Assembly (NCBI GenBank): GCA_015680685.1
Contig: MNCI01004036.1
Coordinates: 648,531 to 694,700 of the forward strand
Source: Gnetum montanum
Lineage: Eukaryota; Streptophyta; Gnetopsida; Gnetales; Gnetaceae
Direction: 5' to 3'
Length of the DNA: 46,170 bases
Part shown: one piece after another, positions 21,706-31,953 of the stretch
How the letters are laid out: every line of letters starts with the position of its first letter
Position numbering within the stretch: the stretch's first letter is position 1
Position numbers and translations under genes: made by a program
Notes under the pieces: model-generated
What the model was told of the DNA's origin: nothing
The model's database searches: none
What the model saw: the letters and a program-made list of their open reading frames with translations, nothing else

Positions 21706-23614
21706 CTTTTACAGTGACCTTGGGGAGGTTACAATAATCATGAAAAGTTAGAGGTATTACAAATATCCAGGAATATTAATTTATAACCACCTTAGAAGTT
21801 GTAACTTTCATAGGAAGTCATTACAAATTTAAGCTATGGTTTCCAAGTGTTTCCTTGGTAACAAATATCATGGAGATCACCATTGGAAGTTACAAAAATT
21901 AGAAAAATACATGTCCAAGTTGGCAAGTATCTCACAAGAGACTACAAATATCAAGAATAATTAATCATAATTTCTTATGGAAATTAAAAATAAAGTTAGA
22001 ATTACCAAGCATTCATAAGTCTTTTTTTTTCTATGTCATAAGCCCTACCCAACTTTTAAAATACTCTAATATATATATATATTAAATTATTATTAAGGAT
22101 TCATAGCTTTATTATTACTTTCATCAACATGTTTATACCAAACATGTAAACATTACAATGTATGTTTATCTCCCGTGGCCTTGACACCATGCATCACATC
22201 GTTCTCTTCCTACGTTCAGAGGAAAATCTACCATTTGTTGTGCTCTGCTTCAATCGTGGTGTCGTTTCCTCCAAGCAAACATAGATGCTTTCTAGCCCTT
22301 CATCAGTGGAGCTTGTAGCTACACCATCGTCGCCTTTGTTGCCACTACCCACCATTTCCTTTGTTGTCACATTTGGCTATAATAGTTATTGGTGATGGCT
22401 TTGCTAGAGCCGTAGGCATCTTTGTTGGGTTCTAGCCTAATCTAGCCAAGAGAGTCTGCACATTTCTTCATCATTACCATCTCGATTGATGGATTTTTTA
22501 GCTCTATTTCTATTTTAGGGTTTGGATCTCATTTCTGCCAGCCCTAGCATTGTCTTAGAACAAACATTGTTTGGGCATTATAGCTCATTTATGAATTCAT
22601 AGTGCCCTACACCTAAGTCTGGGCTTTAAAATTTATTGATGTTTAGATATTATTTGTTTATTTCTCTTGCTTCTTGATGGGTGCCATTAATTTTTCTGTA
22701 TAAGAGATATTCCTTAGGGTTTCATATTTTCTCAACCTTGATACTACTCATTTGAAATAATCTAGTAATGTAGGTTTTCATCATTTCAAAAATACCCATC
22801 TTACGTTTTCTTTAGGATGTGATTTTTTGTTCATAACCTAAGTTTTTTTATTTGTTTTAAAATCTTGAATTATGCTCTCATGGTTTTTCACAAATATTTG
22901 TGAATTTGGAGGCTTTTTTAGGTTCTGCACACCCCTACCATTAAATTTCCAACGTTTACGCAGTGAACAACATATAATTAAACTCTTGTGCAAATAATGG
23001 TGATTTGGAAAATTGAGTAGCATTCCATGTTTTGTAACTTTGTAAAATTTTTCTTATTGCTCATATTATTCATTCCATGCAACTATTAGGTTTCAAATTT
23101 TTTCCTAAATTCACCATATTTCAACTTTTGGAAGGTATATTCATCTCTCAAAACTTCAAAACAAGGTGAATGATTATGAGTACCTCTATTGTCTACCACT
23201 TAGTCTTTTCACTTGAATGAGCAAGTATAATATTACTATTCTTCTCCTTTCAAAAACTTTAACTCATACAATGAGAAATCAACATTGAAACCAAGCTCCA
23301 CGGTTGTGAAAATAGACATCCTGCTTGTTATTAACATGTGAATATACTTCCATTCTATAGGAAAAGCAACTAAACTCCAATGAATGTTTTCCTTTTTTTC
23401 CACTTGTATACTATCTTACACTTACTAATAACATTTGGATTTTAATTAAACCCAAACATTAATTTATAAATTCTACTTCATAATATGGCTTAAATGTATC
23501 AACATTTCATGCTCCTCTTTTTACACTCTAGCTAAGAAACATAAGCTTTATTGAAAACTTTTCTTTTTACATAGAAACAGAAATAAAAATTTACTCCTAA
23601 TAAAACTTATGAAA
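21706..23614. other. Non-coding part of element D between ORF and 3' LTR
   Basis: No protein family is recognised on either strand. A short (AT)n run lies near 22069-22083. Positions 22170-22620 are less AT-rich and more varied than the flanks but contain no sustained frame. It could be D's 3' UTR or include another undetected insertion. Confidence 0.4.
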
Positions 23615-24163
23615 CTATACAAACACAATTTCATACAAATATTTTATAAGTGGGAAAAGAATAGTTAAAGTAACTCTTTTAGGGATTCTCATATCATGAA
23701 CCCTTTCATACATAATTTTAGTTGTGATGAATGCTCTTCTTCCCTCTTCTTGCCTAGTTGAAGCTTCAACTTGGTCTTCACATTTGTCTTCAACAACTGT
23801 CTTTGTTTCTTTTGCATCTAACTCTTTCACTATTGATTTTTGAGATTCTCCCCAACTAGTTGCTTCTATCTCTTGAGACATGAAAGCCTCTCCCCAAGAA
23901 TCATCTTTACTAGACTTTTCTTGATATTCAACTTGGGTGGTGCATTCATGAAAGCTACCCCAAACATTGGAATGTATAGAAAGTCCACTAGTGAGAAATC
24001 TAAACTCATCTGAAAGCCAAAGTAGGAAAGGGCTCTCACTTGATGCTCCATGGGTAGTTGCCTTACAATAGGCTTTCAATACATGCTCTAGACAACATCC
24101 TGTACAATATGGGATAAAAGGCCTTCTTGTTGTCCTCTCTCCAAGAACCATTTTCCACCTCAT
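23615..24163 (-). CDS. Unrecognised intact 182-codon ORF downstream of D integrase
   Basis: The frame is open from 24190 (a GTG codon) to a TAG at 23615-23617. The first ATG is at 24163 and gives about 182 residues. I recognise no family. The N-terminal half is mixed, with a Cys pair in YCTGCC. The middle is acidic and Ser-rich with repeated WGE motifs (SWGEAF, SWGESQ). The C-terminus is basic, then hydrophobic (VTLTILFPLIKYLY). A canonical TATA box lies at 24247-24240, about 75 bp upstream of the ATG. No stop interrupts it although the nearby integrase is broken. It may be an accessory gene of D, a later insertion or a chance frame. Confidence 0.4.
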   Translation of the reverse strand: MRWKMVLGERTTRRPFIPYCTGCCLEHVLKAYCKATTHGASSESPFLLWLSDEFRFLTSGLSIHSNVWGSFHECTTQVEYQEKSSKDDSWGEAFMSQEIEATSWGESQKSIVKELDAKETKTVVEDKCEDQVEASTRQEEGRRAFITTKIMYERVHDMRIPKRVTLTILFPLIKYLYEIVFV

Positions 24164-24239
24164 ACTTAAACACTTTCCTTGCCTTTTCACTTAAACCTTA
24201 AATTTAAAAATGATGCATTTCCAAGCAATTCACATATCC

Positions 24240-24247
24240 TTATATAG
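24240..24247 (-). promoter_or_regulatory. TATA box upstream of the 182-codon ORF
   Basis: The sense strand reads CACTATATAAGG, a textbook plant TATA box, 77 nt before the ATG at 24163. In such AT-rich DNA chance matches are common. Confidence 0.4.
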
Positions 24248-24719
24248 TGTAAGGTAAATTTGAAATTCCCATCAATTTTACTAACCAACTTTTCCACTTA
24301 CCCAAAATTAATTTAATTTCCATCATCATACAATTGGCTAATTTAAATTTCACTATTTGGTTGTTGAAATTAATTCACTGTTAAGTAGCTATTTAACCAT
24401 TACTCCCACTTACACTCATCACTAGTAATGATTACTTATGATAATATAAATTTAATAATTAAACTAACACTTTAAATTAAATATTTTTAAATTAATAATA
24501 TAACATATACATGTTTTTATAATATTATATAGGCTCATCTAAGCATATACATATTAAAGTTTATATATAAAAGTTTACTACTTACTACTATGTATACTAA
24601 ATATTATTATAGTTACATACATATATATATACATATATTACTATATTATATACATATATTAATTTATATAGATAGATTTAAGTTGTGAGCAGTTGTCCAA
24701 AATAATGTTTTATATGCAA
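24248..24719. repeat. AT-rich spacer with short TA tracts
   Basis: Almost pure A/T with ATATATAT/ACATATAT runs at about 24550-24680. It separates the integrase remnant from the 182-codon ORF. No gene seen. Confidence 0.6.
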
Positions 24720-25800
24720 AACATTATATGGAAACTATAACTCTATCCCCTCTATCGTCAATAATTTCTAAGTGTCCTCTAATAATTATTTCTTGATTTG
24801 AAATAGATTAATCCATATTATCAAAAACTTATTTGGCTTCTTCATATTCCATAATAATACAAGATCACCAACTTTAAAAGTTCTTTTCAGAGCCTTTCTA
24901 TCAAACCACCTTTTGACTTGAGAAGCATTCTTTAATAATTTATCTTTAGCTTTGTCCATTTTGGCTTCTCTTTTGATGAGCAAAGTCATGAAACTTCTAT
25001 CTTTATCAGTTTCTCACTATATTTTTGTACAAAATCTAAGGTCAAACTTATAATCTTGTTCATAATTCTAGTGAGCAAACCATAGACTAAGTTATAAGCT
25101 GACATTCCAATAGCCTTCTTAAATTTGATATGATCAATTCATAGTGCAAATTGCAAGTTATCGATCCAATTTCTTGGATTCCCATCCATCAACTTCTTAA
25201 TGTAGGAAATAATCTTTTTATTTGTAGTTTCAATTGAGCCATTTCCTTGAGGATAATAATTCAAAGAAGAAAATAGAAAGATGGATTTTTTCAAAGCCCA
25301 TGTTATAAACTCTTCAAATTGAAAAGCAAGTCCATTATTGGATACCAACACTTTAGGTAAACTAAAATGACTTAGAATTTGATCTTCCAAAAACTTAATC
25401 ATAGTTGATGTTGAAATTTTCCTTAGAGCCTTTGATTCAGACCATTTGGTAAAGTAATTAGTAGCTGTGAGAATAAACTTATGTCTGGCTCTCGAAGAAG
25501 TAATTATACTAATAAAAATCTAAGCCCTATTGCTAAAATGGTCTATCTGCAATTACTATTTTTAAAGGAGCTTTAGCCTTTTTTATCTTTAGTCCATGAA
25601 TTTAGCATTTGTAACATTTTTGAATTTTCAAACTAATATCTTGATACATGCTAGGCCAATAAAAACCATAACGAAGTATATGTTGCATGGTAGACTTAGG
25701 AGATTCATAAAATAAATTAGAATGATCATGGAATTATTCTAAGATAAGACCAATTTGATTATTGTGAACACATTCCAATAAAACCCCTCTAAAATCCTTT
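24720..25800 (-). pseudogene. Element D integrase (broken)
   Basis: A zinc-binding-domain remnant is visible at about 25700-25600 (HYGFYWPSMYQDI, then CYKC). The catalytic core runs at 25402-25139: SNNGLAFQFEEF carries the second acidic position as Asn (normally DNG), and NYYPQGNGSIETTNKKI keeps the catalytic Glu. The C-terminal FKVGDLVLLWNMKKPNKF motif at about 24880-24830 is the usual end of gypsy integrases. Frames shift at several places. Confidence 0.8.
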
Positions 25801-25856
25801 CTATATAAAATCCCATCTTTAATTACAAATCTATTCACTCTTTTAAAGAAAATTCT

Positions 25857-27200
25857 TCATTGACTTGCAATCAAATTATTTGGAACCTTTTGTGTACCAA
25901 GAAATTCTAGAATCTCAACATACCAATTTCGCTCATGATTCTTAAGCACACATACTTCATGTTCTCCAGCCATTAACTTGGCTAATCCCATTCCTTTAAT
26001 GGTTTTGCATTTTTCTAATGAAAATCTAAAACCTTGAAGCTTTATGAGCCACTTTCCTCTCTTCAATCCAATTTCATTTTGGGCTAAGAATTGTTTGATT
26101 GGAGGCTCTATTAGCATAATGTGAACTAATGAGCTTTCCAAGTAATATTTGAAATGTTAAAGTGCCTTAATAACCATGAATTCCTATTTCTCTAGGTCTA
26201 AATAATTTAGCTCTAAACCTTTCAACTTATACCCAAAGAATCTAATTCGTTCATCTTGACCTTCATCTTTTTGAGTTAAAATGATAGCAACTGAATCATT
26301 TGAAGTAAAAACATATAACTAGAAGTCTTCTTTCAATTTTGGCTTTACCAAGTGTGAGGCTTCTTGAATGGCTTTTTAAATTTTTGCTAACGTTCTATCT
26401 AATATTGGTGTTTTCTCTCTAGGATATCTTTCTTTAGCATATGCATTAAAGGTATAGTAATTTCTATGAATCTAAGGATAAATTTCTTTAAGAAATTTCT
26501 CTTTCCAAAGAAAGATCTAAGAGACTTTTTACTTATGGGATACTCAATATCCTGTAGTACTTGAATTCAAGAGTTATCTATAGCAATTCCCTCTTGACAA
26601 ATTAAGTGGCCTAGTAAACTTCCTGATTTGACCCCAAAGATACATTTATTAGGATTTAATGAAACACCATACTCATGACATCTATCAAAAACTTGTTGAA
26701 GATGACCAATATGATCTTCCTTCCTTTTTGAAAAGATAGTGATATCATCCAAATAAACCACAATGAGCTTATTTATTAACCCTTTAAAGGCTAAATCCAT
26801 TGCTCTTTGAAAAGTAGCTCCATCATTTAACAATCCAAATGACATTCTTTGGTAAGAAAAAATTTCCCCACTTGGTGATAAATGTTGTTTTGTATCTATC
26901 ACCCTTATCTACTATGATTTGATTATAGCCTAAAAAACCATCTAGAAAATAATATAGTTGACAACTTGATACTTTAATCAACATCTCATCGATTGTAGGA
27001 CATGGGTATTTATTCTTTTCTGAGGTTTCATTCAAATTCCTAAAATCCACACAAAGTCTAATATCACCATTCTTCTTTCTTAAGGGAACAAGATTAGCAA
27101 ACCATGTTGAATATTAGATTGGATATATGATTTGGGCTTGTAATAACTTCTTTATCTCAGCTTCCATAACTAGCTCAAATGATGGATTAAATTTCCTTTG
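25857..27200 (-). pseudogene. Element D reverse transcriptase and degenerate RNase H (broken)
   Basis: RT starts near 27200. It shows WFANLVPLRKKNGDIRLCVDFRNLN, of which MDFRNLNETSEKNKYPCPTI is in an open frame at 27050. Next come SPSGEIFSYQRMSFGLLNDG and the active site VVYLDDITIFSKRKEDHI at 26902-26567 (both Asp intact), then LGHLICQEGIAIDNS. The following RNase H domain (about 26400-25857) keeps GKWLIKLQGF and KGMGLAKLMAGEH. It reads IEPPIKQ where active RNases H have (T/H)DHxA, so the canonical catalytic Asp is absent, as is usual in this lineage. Confidence 0.85.
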
Positions 27201-27670
27201 TTTTTGTTTAACTATCTTACAACTGTCTATTAAAGGGATTTCATGTGTCATCACCTCTAGTTAAAAAGTTTTAAGATCATCATAAGACCAAGAAAAAATT
27301 TTCAAATTATTTTTCAAGTGTAATAATAAATTTTTCTTGAAACCTAAATCCTTTTCCTTTGTGACATTTAACACCTTTGGTATCTCAATAAATCCAAAAT
27401 TCATTACTTCGTAAGCTTGATCATTTGGATTCTGTATATCTTTTCTAGTGAAAACATTTTTGCTAAACTCGTGTTCATAATCAATCATCTTTTTATGAAT
27501 GGAATTTGTCTTAAACTTTGATGTTGTTTCAAGTATGATTTGACTTTTGAATTCATGTTTATTTTTCATAAACCTATCTACTTCATCATCATCTTCAAAT
27601 ACTTGTAAATGCTTTATGTTATCTGGTACTAATGACTAATGTTCATTCTTGATCACTACACCTTCATAAC
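27201..27670 (-). pseudogene. Element D linker between extra RNase H and RT
   Basis: It contains LVPDNIKHLQVFEDDDEV and further down LKIFSWSYDDLKTF, the segment that leads into RT in related plant polyproteins. It ends at 27670, where element B was inserted; the frame resumes at 36146 with the extra RNase H. Bases 27666-27670 (ATAAC) are the left copy of the target-site duplication. Confidence 0.75.
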
Positions 27671-28461
27671 TGATGAGTGGTGAGGTACCCCTACAGTCAA
27701 CCATACGAATATGAGCGTTACACGTGTGATCCAGTTGAACTCTGCAGACAGACTAGTTGTGGCATCTAGATAGTTAGCCTTAGGTCACAGTTCACTGTCT
27801 TCCCACCTAGACTAGTATTATCTTTGTCACATATGGTTTTAGTCCATATTGAGATGTATGATGTGGTTTCTAATCTAATGCTACTCCTGAAGGCAATGGA
27901 AAGTAATATTCACTAATCTAGGAGAGAGAGGGTGAGAGAATCTAAACTAGCCTAAGTGCGATGAGCATTCATTCCTTGATTATCTGTACACATCTTAGAC
28001 TTCGTGCATGACTACTACTAGGATTACCAAGCACAGACCCTAGGTACACTACTGGGTTACCAAGTAGTCACACTTAAATGCTCATAATCAAGTCGTACTC
28101 ATTCTGCATTTAACAGGAGTTTAAGGGTGAGAGAGATTAACTAGGAAACTAGTAAATAACAATTAAATAATTAATTAATTAAACTAAGTGAATGCTGTAA
28201 TGATGAAGTAATCTTGATCTTTATTTCTGATCATGTGCGTGTCCAAGTACGTCACACTCGAATAAGGATGCCGTACAATTACAATCACCACACTGCAAGC
28301 ATACATGGAGAGGAAAAGGGTTGAGAGAAAGAAATGAAAACACTTAAACTAAGAACTAACTAATTGAATTAAATCATTTTTCTACCTCTTATTTATAGAT
28401 GAGGAGATAGGCTGCGATATCGCGTACGCGATATCGTGGTCGCCCAAATGACGGCTCATCA
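27671..28461 (-). repeat. Element B 3' LTR, complete
   Basis: The LTR is 791 bp and carries the TATA box at 28397-28390 and a perfect 22-bp palindrome at 28415-28436. It aligns with 35549-36145 with scattered, mainly transition, differences. Confidence 0.9.
28390..28436 (-). promoter_or_regulatory. Element B 3' LTR promoter: TATA box and 22-bp palindrome
   Basis: TATAAATA (28397-28390) lies 18 bp from a perfect palindrome (28415-28436), half-site CGATATCGCGT followed by its exact reverse complement. It contains several CpG, unusual in CpG-depleted surroundings. The same module occurs twice in the 5' LTR, about three times in the internal promoter and, diverged, twice in the LTR of element C. 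Confidence 0.7.
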
Positions 28462-28474
28462 TACCCCCACGACT
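28462..28474 (-). other. Polypurine tract of element B
   Basis: Sense GTCGTGGGGGTA directly precedes the LTR start TGATGA. It matches the tracts of A and C. Confidence 0.75.
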
Positions 28475-28626
28475 AAATGAAAACTCATCCTTGAGTTACA
28501 ATGATTACATAGTGGATAGGTATGGGATTATTGGATGGTGAAAATGGGGTTATGTCATAGTGTGGAATGAAAAGAAACTTGAGACAAAACACAAAGAATG
28601 TACTACAACTACAAAATTTGTGAAAC

Positions 28627-31390
28627 TCATGTAGTTCCTAGTGGCAGTGGCTCCTCCATTGGTGCTTTCCCTTTGTCTTGTGCTCCAGGTTTTGAGACTT
28701 GATGGCATTGGAGTATGGCTTGGAGCTTCTCCTCTTTAGTCCAGGGGTCTTATGCCATCCATGCTAATGTTCCAATGTTTGACAGAGTTGGCACTTCCCA
28801 TGGACAGGGAAATTGCAGAAACATTTGATTGGCTTTAACATACCAAGCCCCAAATACCCATCGTTCCTCCTTGTAGGCTCTAGCTTTGTCTCTGTATTCT
28901 TGGAAATCTACAAGTCATTGAGCCAAGTCTATTGTGACACCTTTTTGGCCTTGGTAGCTTGCCTTTACCACCTCGAGTTCAGAATTTGCAACCTCCAGTT
29001 GTTGCAATACCTTCTTGTGTTCTGCAAATTCTGTTTTGTATTTGATGTAGGTGGTAGCTACCTGTTGTTCGAGCTCTATCCTCAGGTGCCCTACTATTAA
29101 CATGGAAAGGTTGGCATACCACAAGTTTGCTAACTCTTTGTATTCTATAAGATCTTGGATCTGCAGGTCCTGATTCTTAACTTCTGCTTAGTGGGCAAAG
29201 GCATATGTGTCCAATATGGACCACCAGTCAATGTGTTGAGCACTGATAGCATTAATGTGGGCCTTGGCCATATCGATATCCTTCTCAAGGATCTGTTTGT
29301 ACATCCCCACCTAGTCTCGGAAGTGCTCCTTTAGCTTTTCATGCCGTTTAGCCTTGTTTTGCCACGCGCTTATCTCAATAGTTGACTTTTGGTGAATAGC
29401 GCATACCTCCTTCCCTGAAAGGGTTCGATTTTCCCTAGCTAAATGACTCATGTCTTGGTTGACCCGAATGAATTGTTCTCGTAGCTGATGGAAGTGTTCC
29501 TCAAGAATATTCTTTTTCTTTTCCACAGCGGTCAACCGAAGGTTGTCAGCAACAAGCTTCTTGTTCTCTTCTTGTAAGGTCTTGAGTGCCTTGATATGCA
29601 CATGAGTTTGCACCTGTGCTGCAAAGGCATCCCAAACAGCCTTCTCCTTTTCTTCAGCCAACTTTTTATTCTTCGTTAGAAACTTGGTTAGTTTCTCAAT
29701 TTTAAAGTTTTCCAGCTAGTCTATGGGAACAAATTGCAAAGTATCTCATTGTGCTGCTTGTAGGGCCATGAGCTTTTCTTGCAATTTTGGACTTATGCTT
29801 TAGCATGCTTGGCCCTCACCTTTGTCAAGACCAGCTTCCCCTTAGTGGAAATGAGGTCTAATTGAATTTTTGTGACATCTTGAGGGATGTCAAACAAGGA
29901 CATCATTACTTGTCTTGTTTGTAGCAATCGATCAAGCAGATCCTCATGTTCTGCAGGAGTCATTGACATTCCAGCTAAAGTTTGAGCATCCCGTGCTCCT
30001 GTGAGATCTTCTGGTGGTACAACAGGTACATTAAATGATTATTTGATGTGGTCTGTGACCACTTCTATAGCTCCTGCTGCATCCTAGTGTTGCATGACCA
30101 CCACTATGGCCCCTTCACCAGTTTCAAATTGCACTTGGAAAGATGCAGTGTTTCCCAAGATCTGTTGTGACCAAGTACTTTCCCCTCCTCTTGTGTGGAT
30201 GGACACTTCACCCCTTGTGTGATCCAAAGAAACTATGGGCTGAATGGCATCGTCAATGACGCGGAAGAGATTTGCATCATCACGACTTCCCCAACTGACC
30301 GTCTCAGCGATGGCCTTGACATGGCTCATTGACGATCTATAGTCATGAGGCGGCGATGGTTGGTCTCGGCCTGTACTAGGCCCTACTTCCTGTTGTTGGT
30401 TGGGTCCTGCAAGTTGATTTGTAGTTGTTTCAACCATTTGTTCTTCTTCTTGTTCTGGTCCTAGCATCTCGCCAGTGATTTTCCTTGTCGTTGGCGACTT
30501 TAAAAATTCAACATCTGAAGCATTATGGGCCTTTTGAAGGACATCATTAGTGTATCCTCTGATCCCATCACGTTGGAACAACTTCCTGATAAGGCAAAGG
30601 AAGGACAATGCCATCTTCCCCATCTTCTGTTCCTTGAACTGCCTTAGGATCTCTGTACAGTATAGATGAGGCAGGTTAGCATCAACCTTTCCCATCAGCA
30701 CTGCACATCCTCTTGCCACATACATTGATATTCTTTTTAAGCCCTTCATGGAAAAGAGGTGATACGTTCCAATTTTGAAGTAGATCCTTTCTTCCGCCGT
30801 CAATTCTCCAAACGTCTTCTCCCTGCCATAAGCCCTTTCTAACTAAACTCATCGCACATAAGGGTCTGAATGGGTGGATAACTAAGCAAATTTTGGCCCT
30901 GTATTTGGAAGGTTTAATACTTCTAAAATGGCCTACACAAAGAAATCAACTGTTACACCACAAATGTTAACAGTGGTGCCTTGTTCTCTGTTGTGCTAGA
31001 ATTGGTATGTCTCCCCTAGGTACCAGGCATCACTTTCAGAGAGGTTAGGCCATAAGGGATACCTTTTGAGGTGATCCCTAATAGCCTGAGGAGCAAACTT
31101 TGCAAAAGGTTCAAACTTAATTCTACAATCACCGTAGAGAGGGTGGACCTTTCGTGGATAGCCTGAACATAATCTTGGGGCAACATGAGATGTTGTTCCT
31201 GTTCAGGCACTACAACAACTCCTCCTTCTTCCTGCCCGAAATGTATAGTTGGAGGGTCCTCTTGATGAATGCTAAATGATTATTCTTCCTATTTTGCATG
31301 TTGTCCGATAAGATCTTGTCTTTCACGTCTCCTAGGTCGTTTGCTTCCACCTTGAGCAGAACCTTCCCATTGTCCATGTTTTGGGGCCAT
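28627..31390 (-). pseudogene. Accessory (env-position) ORF of element B, lightly broken
   Basis: The ORF runs from ATG at 31390, directly after a predicted 3' splice site, to a TGA at 28627-28629, about 920 codons. The N-terminus has an NLS-like cluster, SKRPRRRERQ, at about residues 16-25. At 30803-30480 it contains ERIYFKIGTYHLF, LPHLYCTEILRQFKEQK and FLCLIRKLFQRDGI, the block shared with element A. A Gln/Pro-rich linker follows. From about 29750 to 28900 long Leu/Glu/Lys/Gln heptad-like stretches (such as LQEENKKLVADNLRL) predict extended coiled coil. A handful of stops and frame shifts remain. No signal peptide or clear membrane segment supports a classical Env. Function unknown; a nuclear or DNA-binding role is inference. 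Confidence 0.75.
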
Positions 31391-31419
31391 CTACAATCAC
31401 ACGGGGCCAAGCGTTAGTA
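31391..31419 (-). promoter_or_regulatory. Predicted branch point and 3' splice site before accessory ORF (B)
   Basis: Sense TACTAAC (31419-31413), then about 20 nt, then GATTGTAG directly followed by ATG. The equivalent element A site (4559-4588) has the same order and spacing. Several weak GT donors lie upstream (for example near 31440 and 31570), none clearly best. Confidence 0.65.
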
Positions 31420-31867
31420 AGGTTGTTTCTGAAGTTAAGTTATACCTTACTGCTTGCCTTAACTAATTCAATTTTATTCTATCTCCATGTGATGTTTCCC
31501 GAATGATTGTAATAGTGAGTCCTGTTACTTAGGTGGTTTCCCAATTTTTTGTTTCCCGGTGTACCTAAGGATAAAATGATTTCTGGCAAAATTATCCTTA
31601 TTATTATAATTAATTACCCTTAATGATGTCCTTTGGACAATGACAAATTCCAAAAAATTTATGTGCTATTCGGTGTATGTCCCTCCTCCACAACTAAGTT
31701 GAACACTCTAGGTTCAAGTAGGTTCAAACAGAAGGAAAATCGAAGTACCAGCAAGTGAAATATAGTTAGAAAAGCAAGGGTTTCTCAATTGCAAGTCGTA
31801 GAGAAAAAATTTGAAAAATCCCCTACGTGAATTGTGAAAAAATGCTAAGTGTTACGGGGGGCTTTGC

Positions 31868-31953
31868 TATTTATAGATTATAGGGACAGTATCACGTACG
31901 ATACATCGCGTACGTGATATTGCATCGGACATGATATCACGTACGCGATATTG
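31868..31953 (-). promoter_or_regulatory. Internal promoter of element B with LTR-type palindromes
   Basis: A TATAAATA box (31875-31868), with the same CTATAAATA context as the LTR, is followed upstream on the sense strand by overlapping copies of the LTR palindrome at about 31887-31922 and a separate copy at 31932-31953. That copy differs from the LTR palindrome at three positions, each explained by CpG decay. Sequence beyond the TATA box is unlike the LTR, so this is not a stray LTR fragment. The accessory ATG is about 480 bp downstream. Confidence 0.6.

Noticed and set aside
22170-22620. Possible host exon in the less AT-rich stretch
   Set aside because: No sustained open frame on either strand and no recognisable protein segment.
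24550-24680. AT-rich tract as an origin or matrix attachment site
   Set aside because: Base composition alone; no further support.
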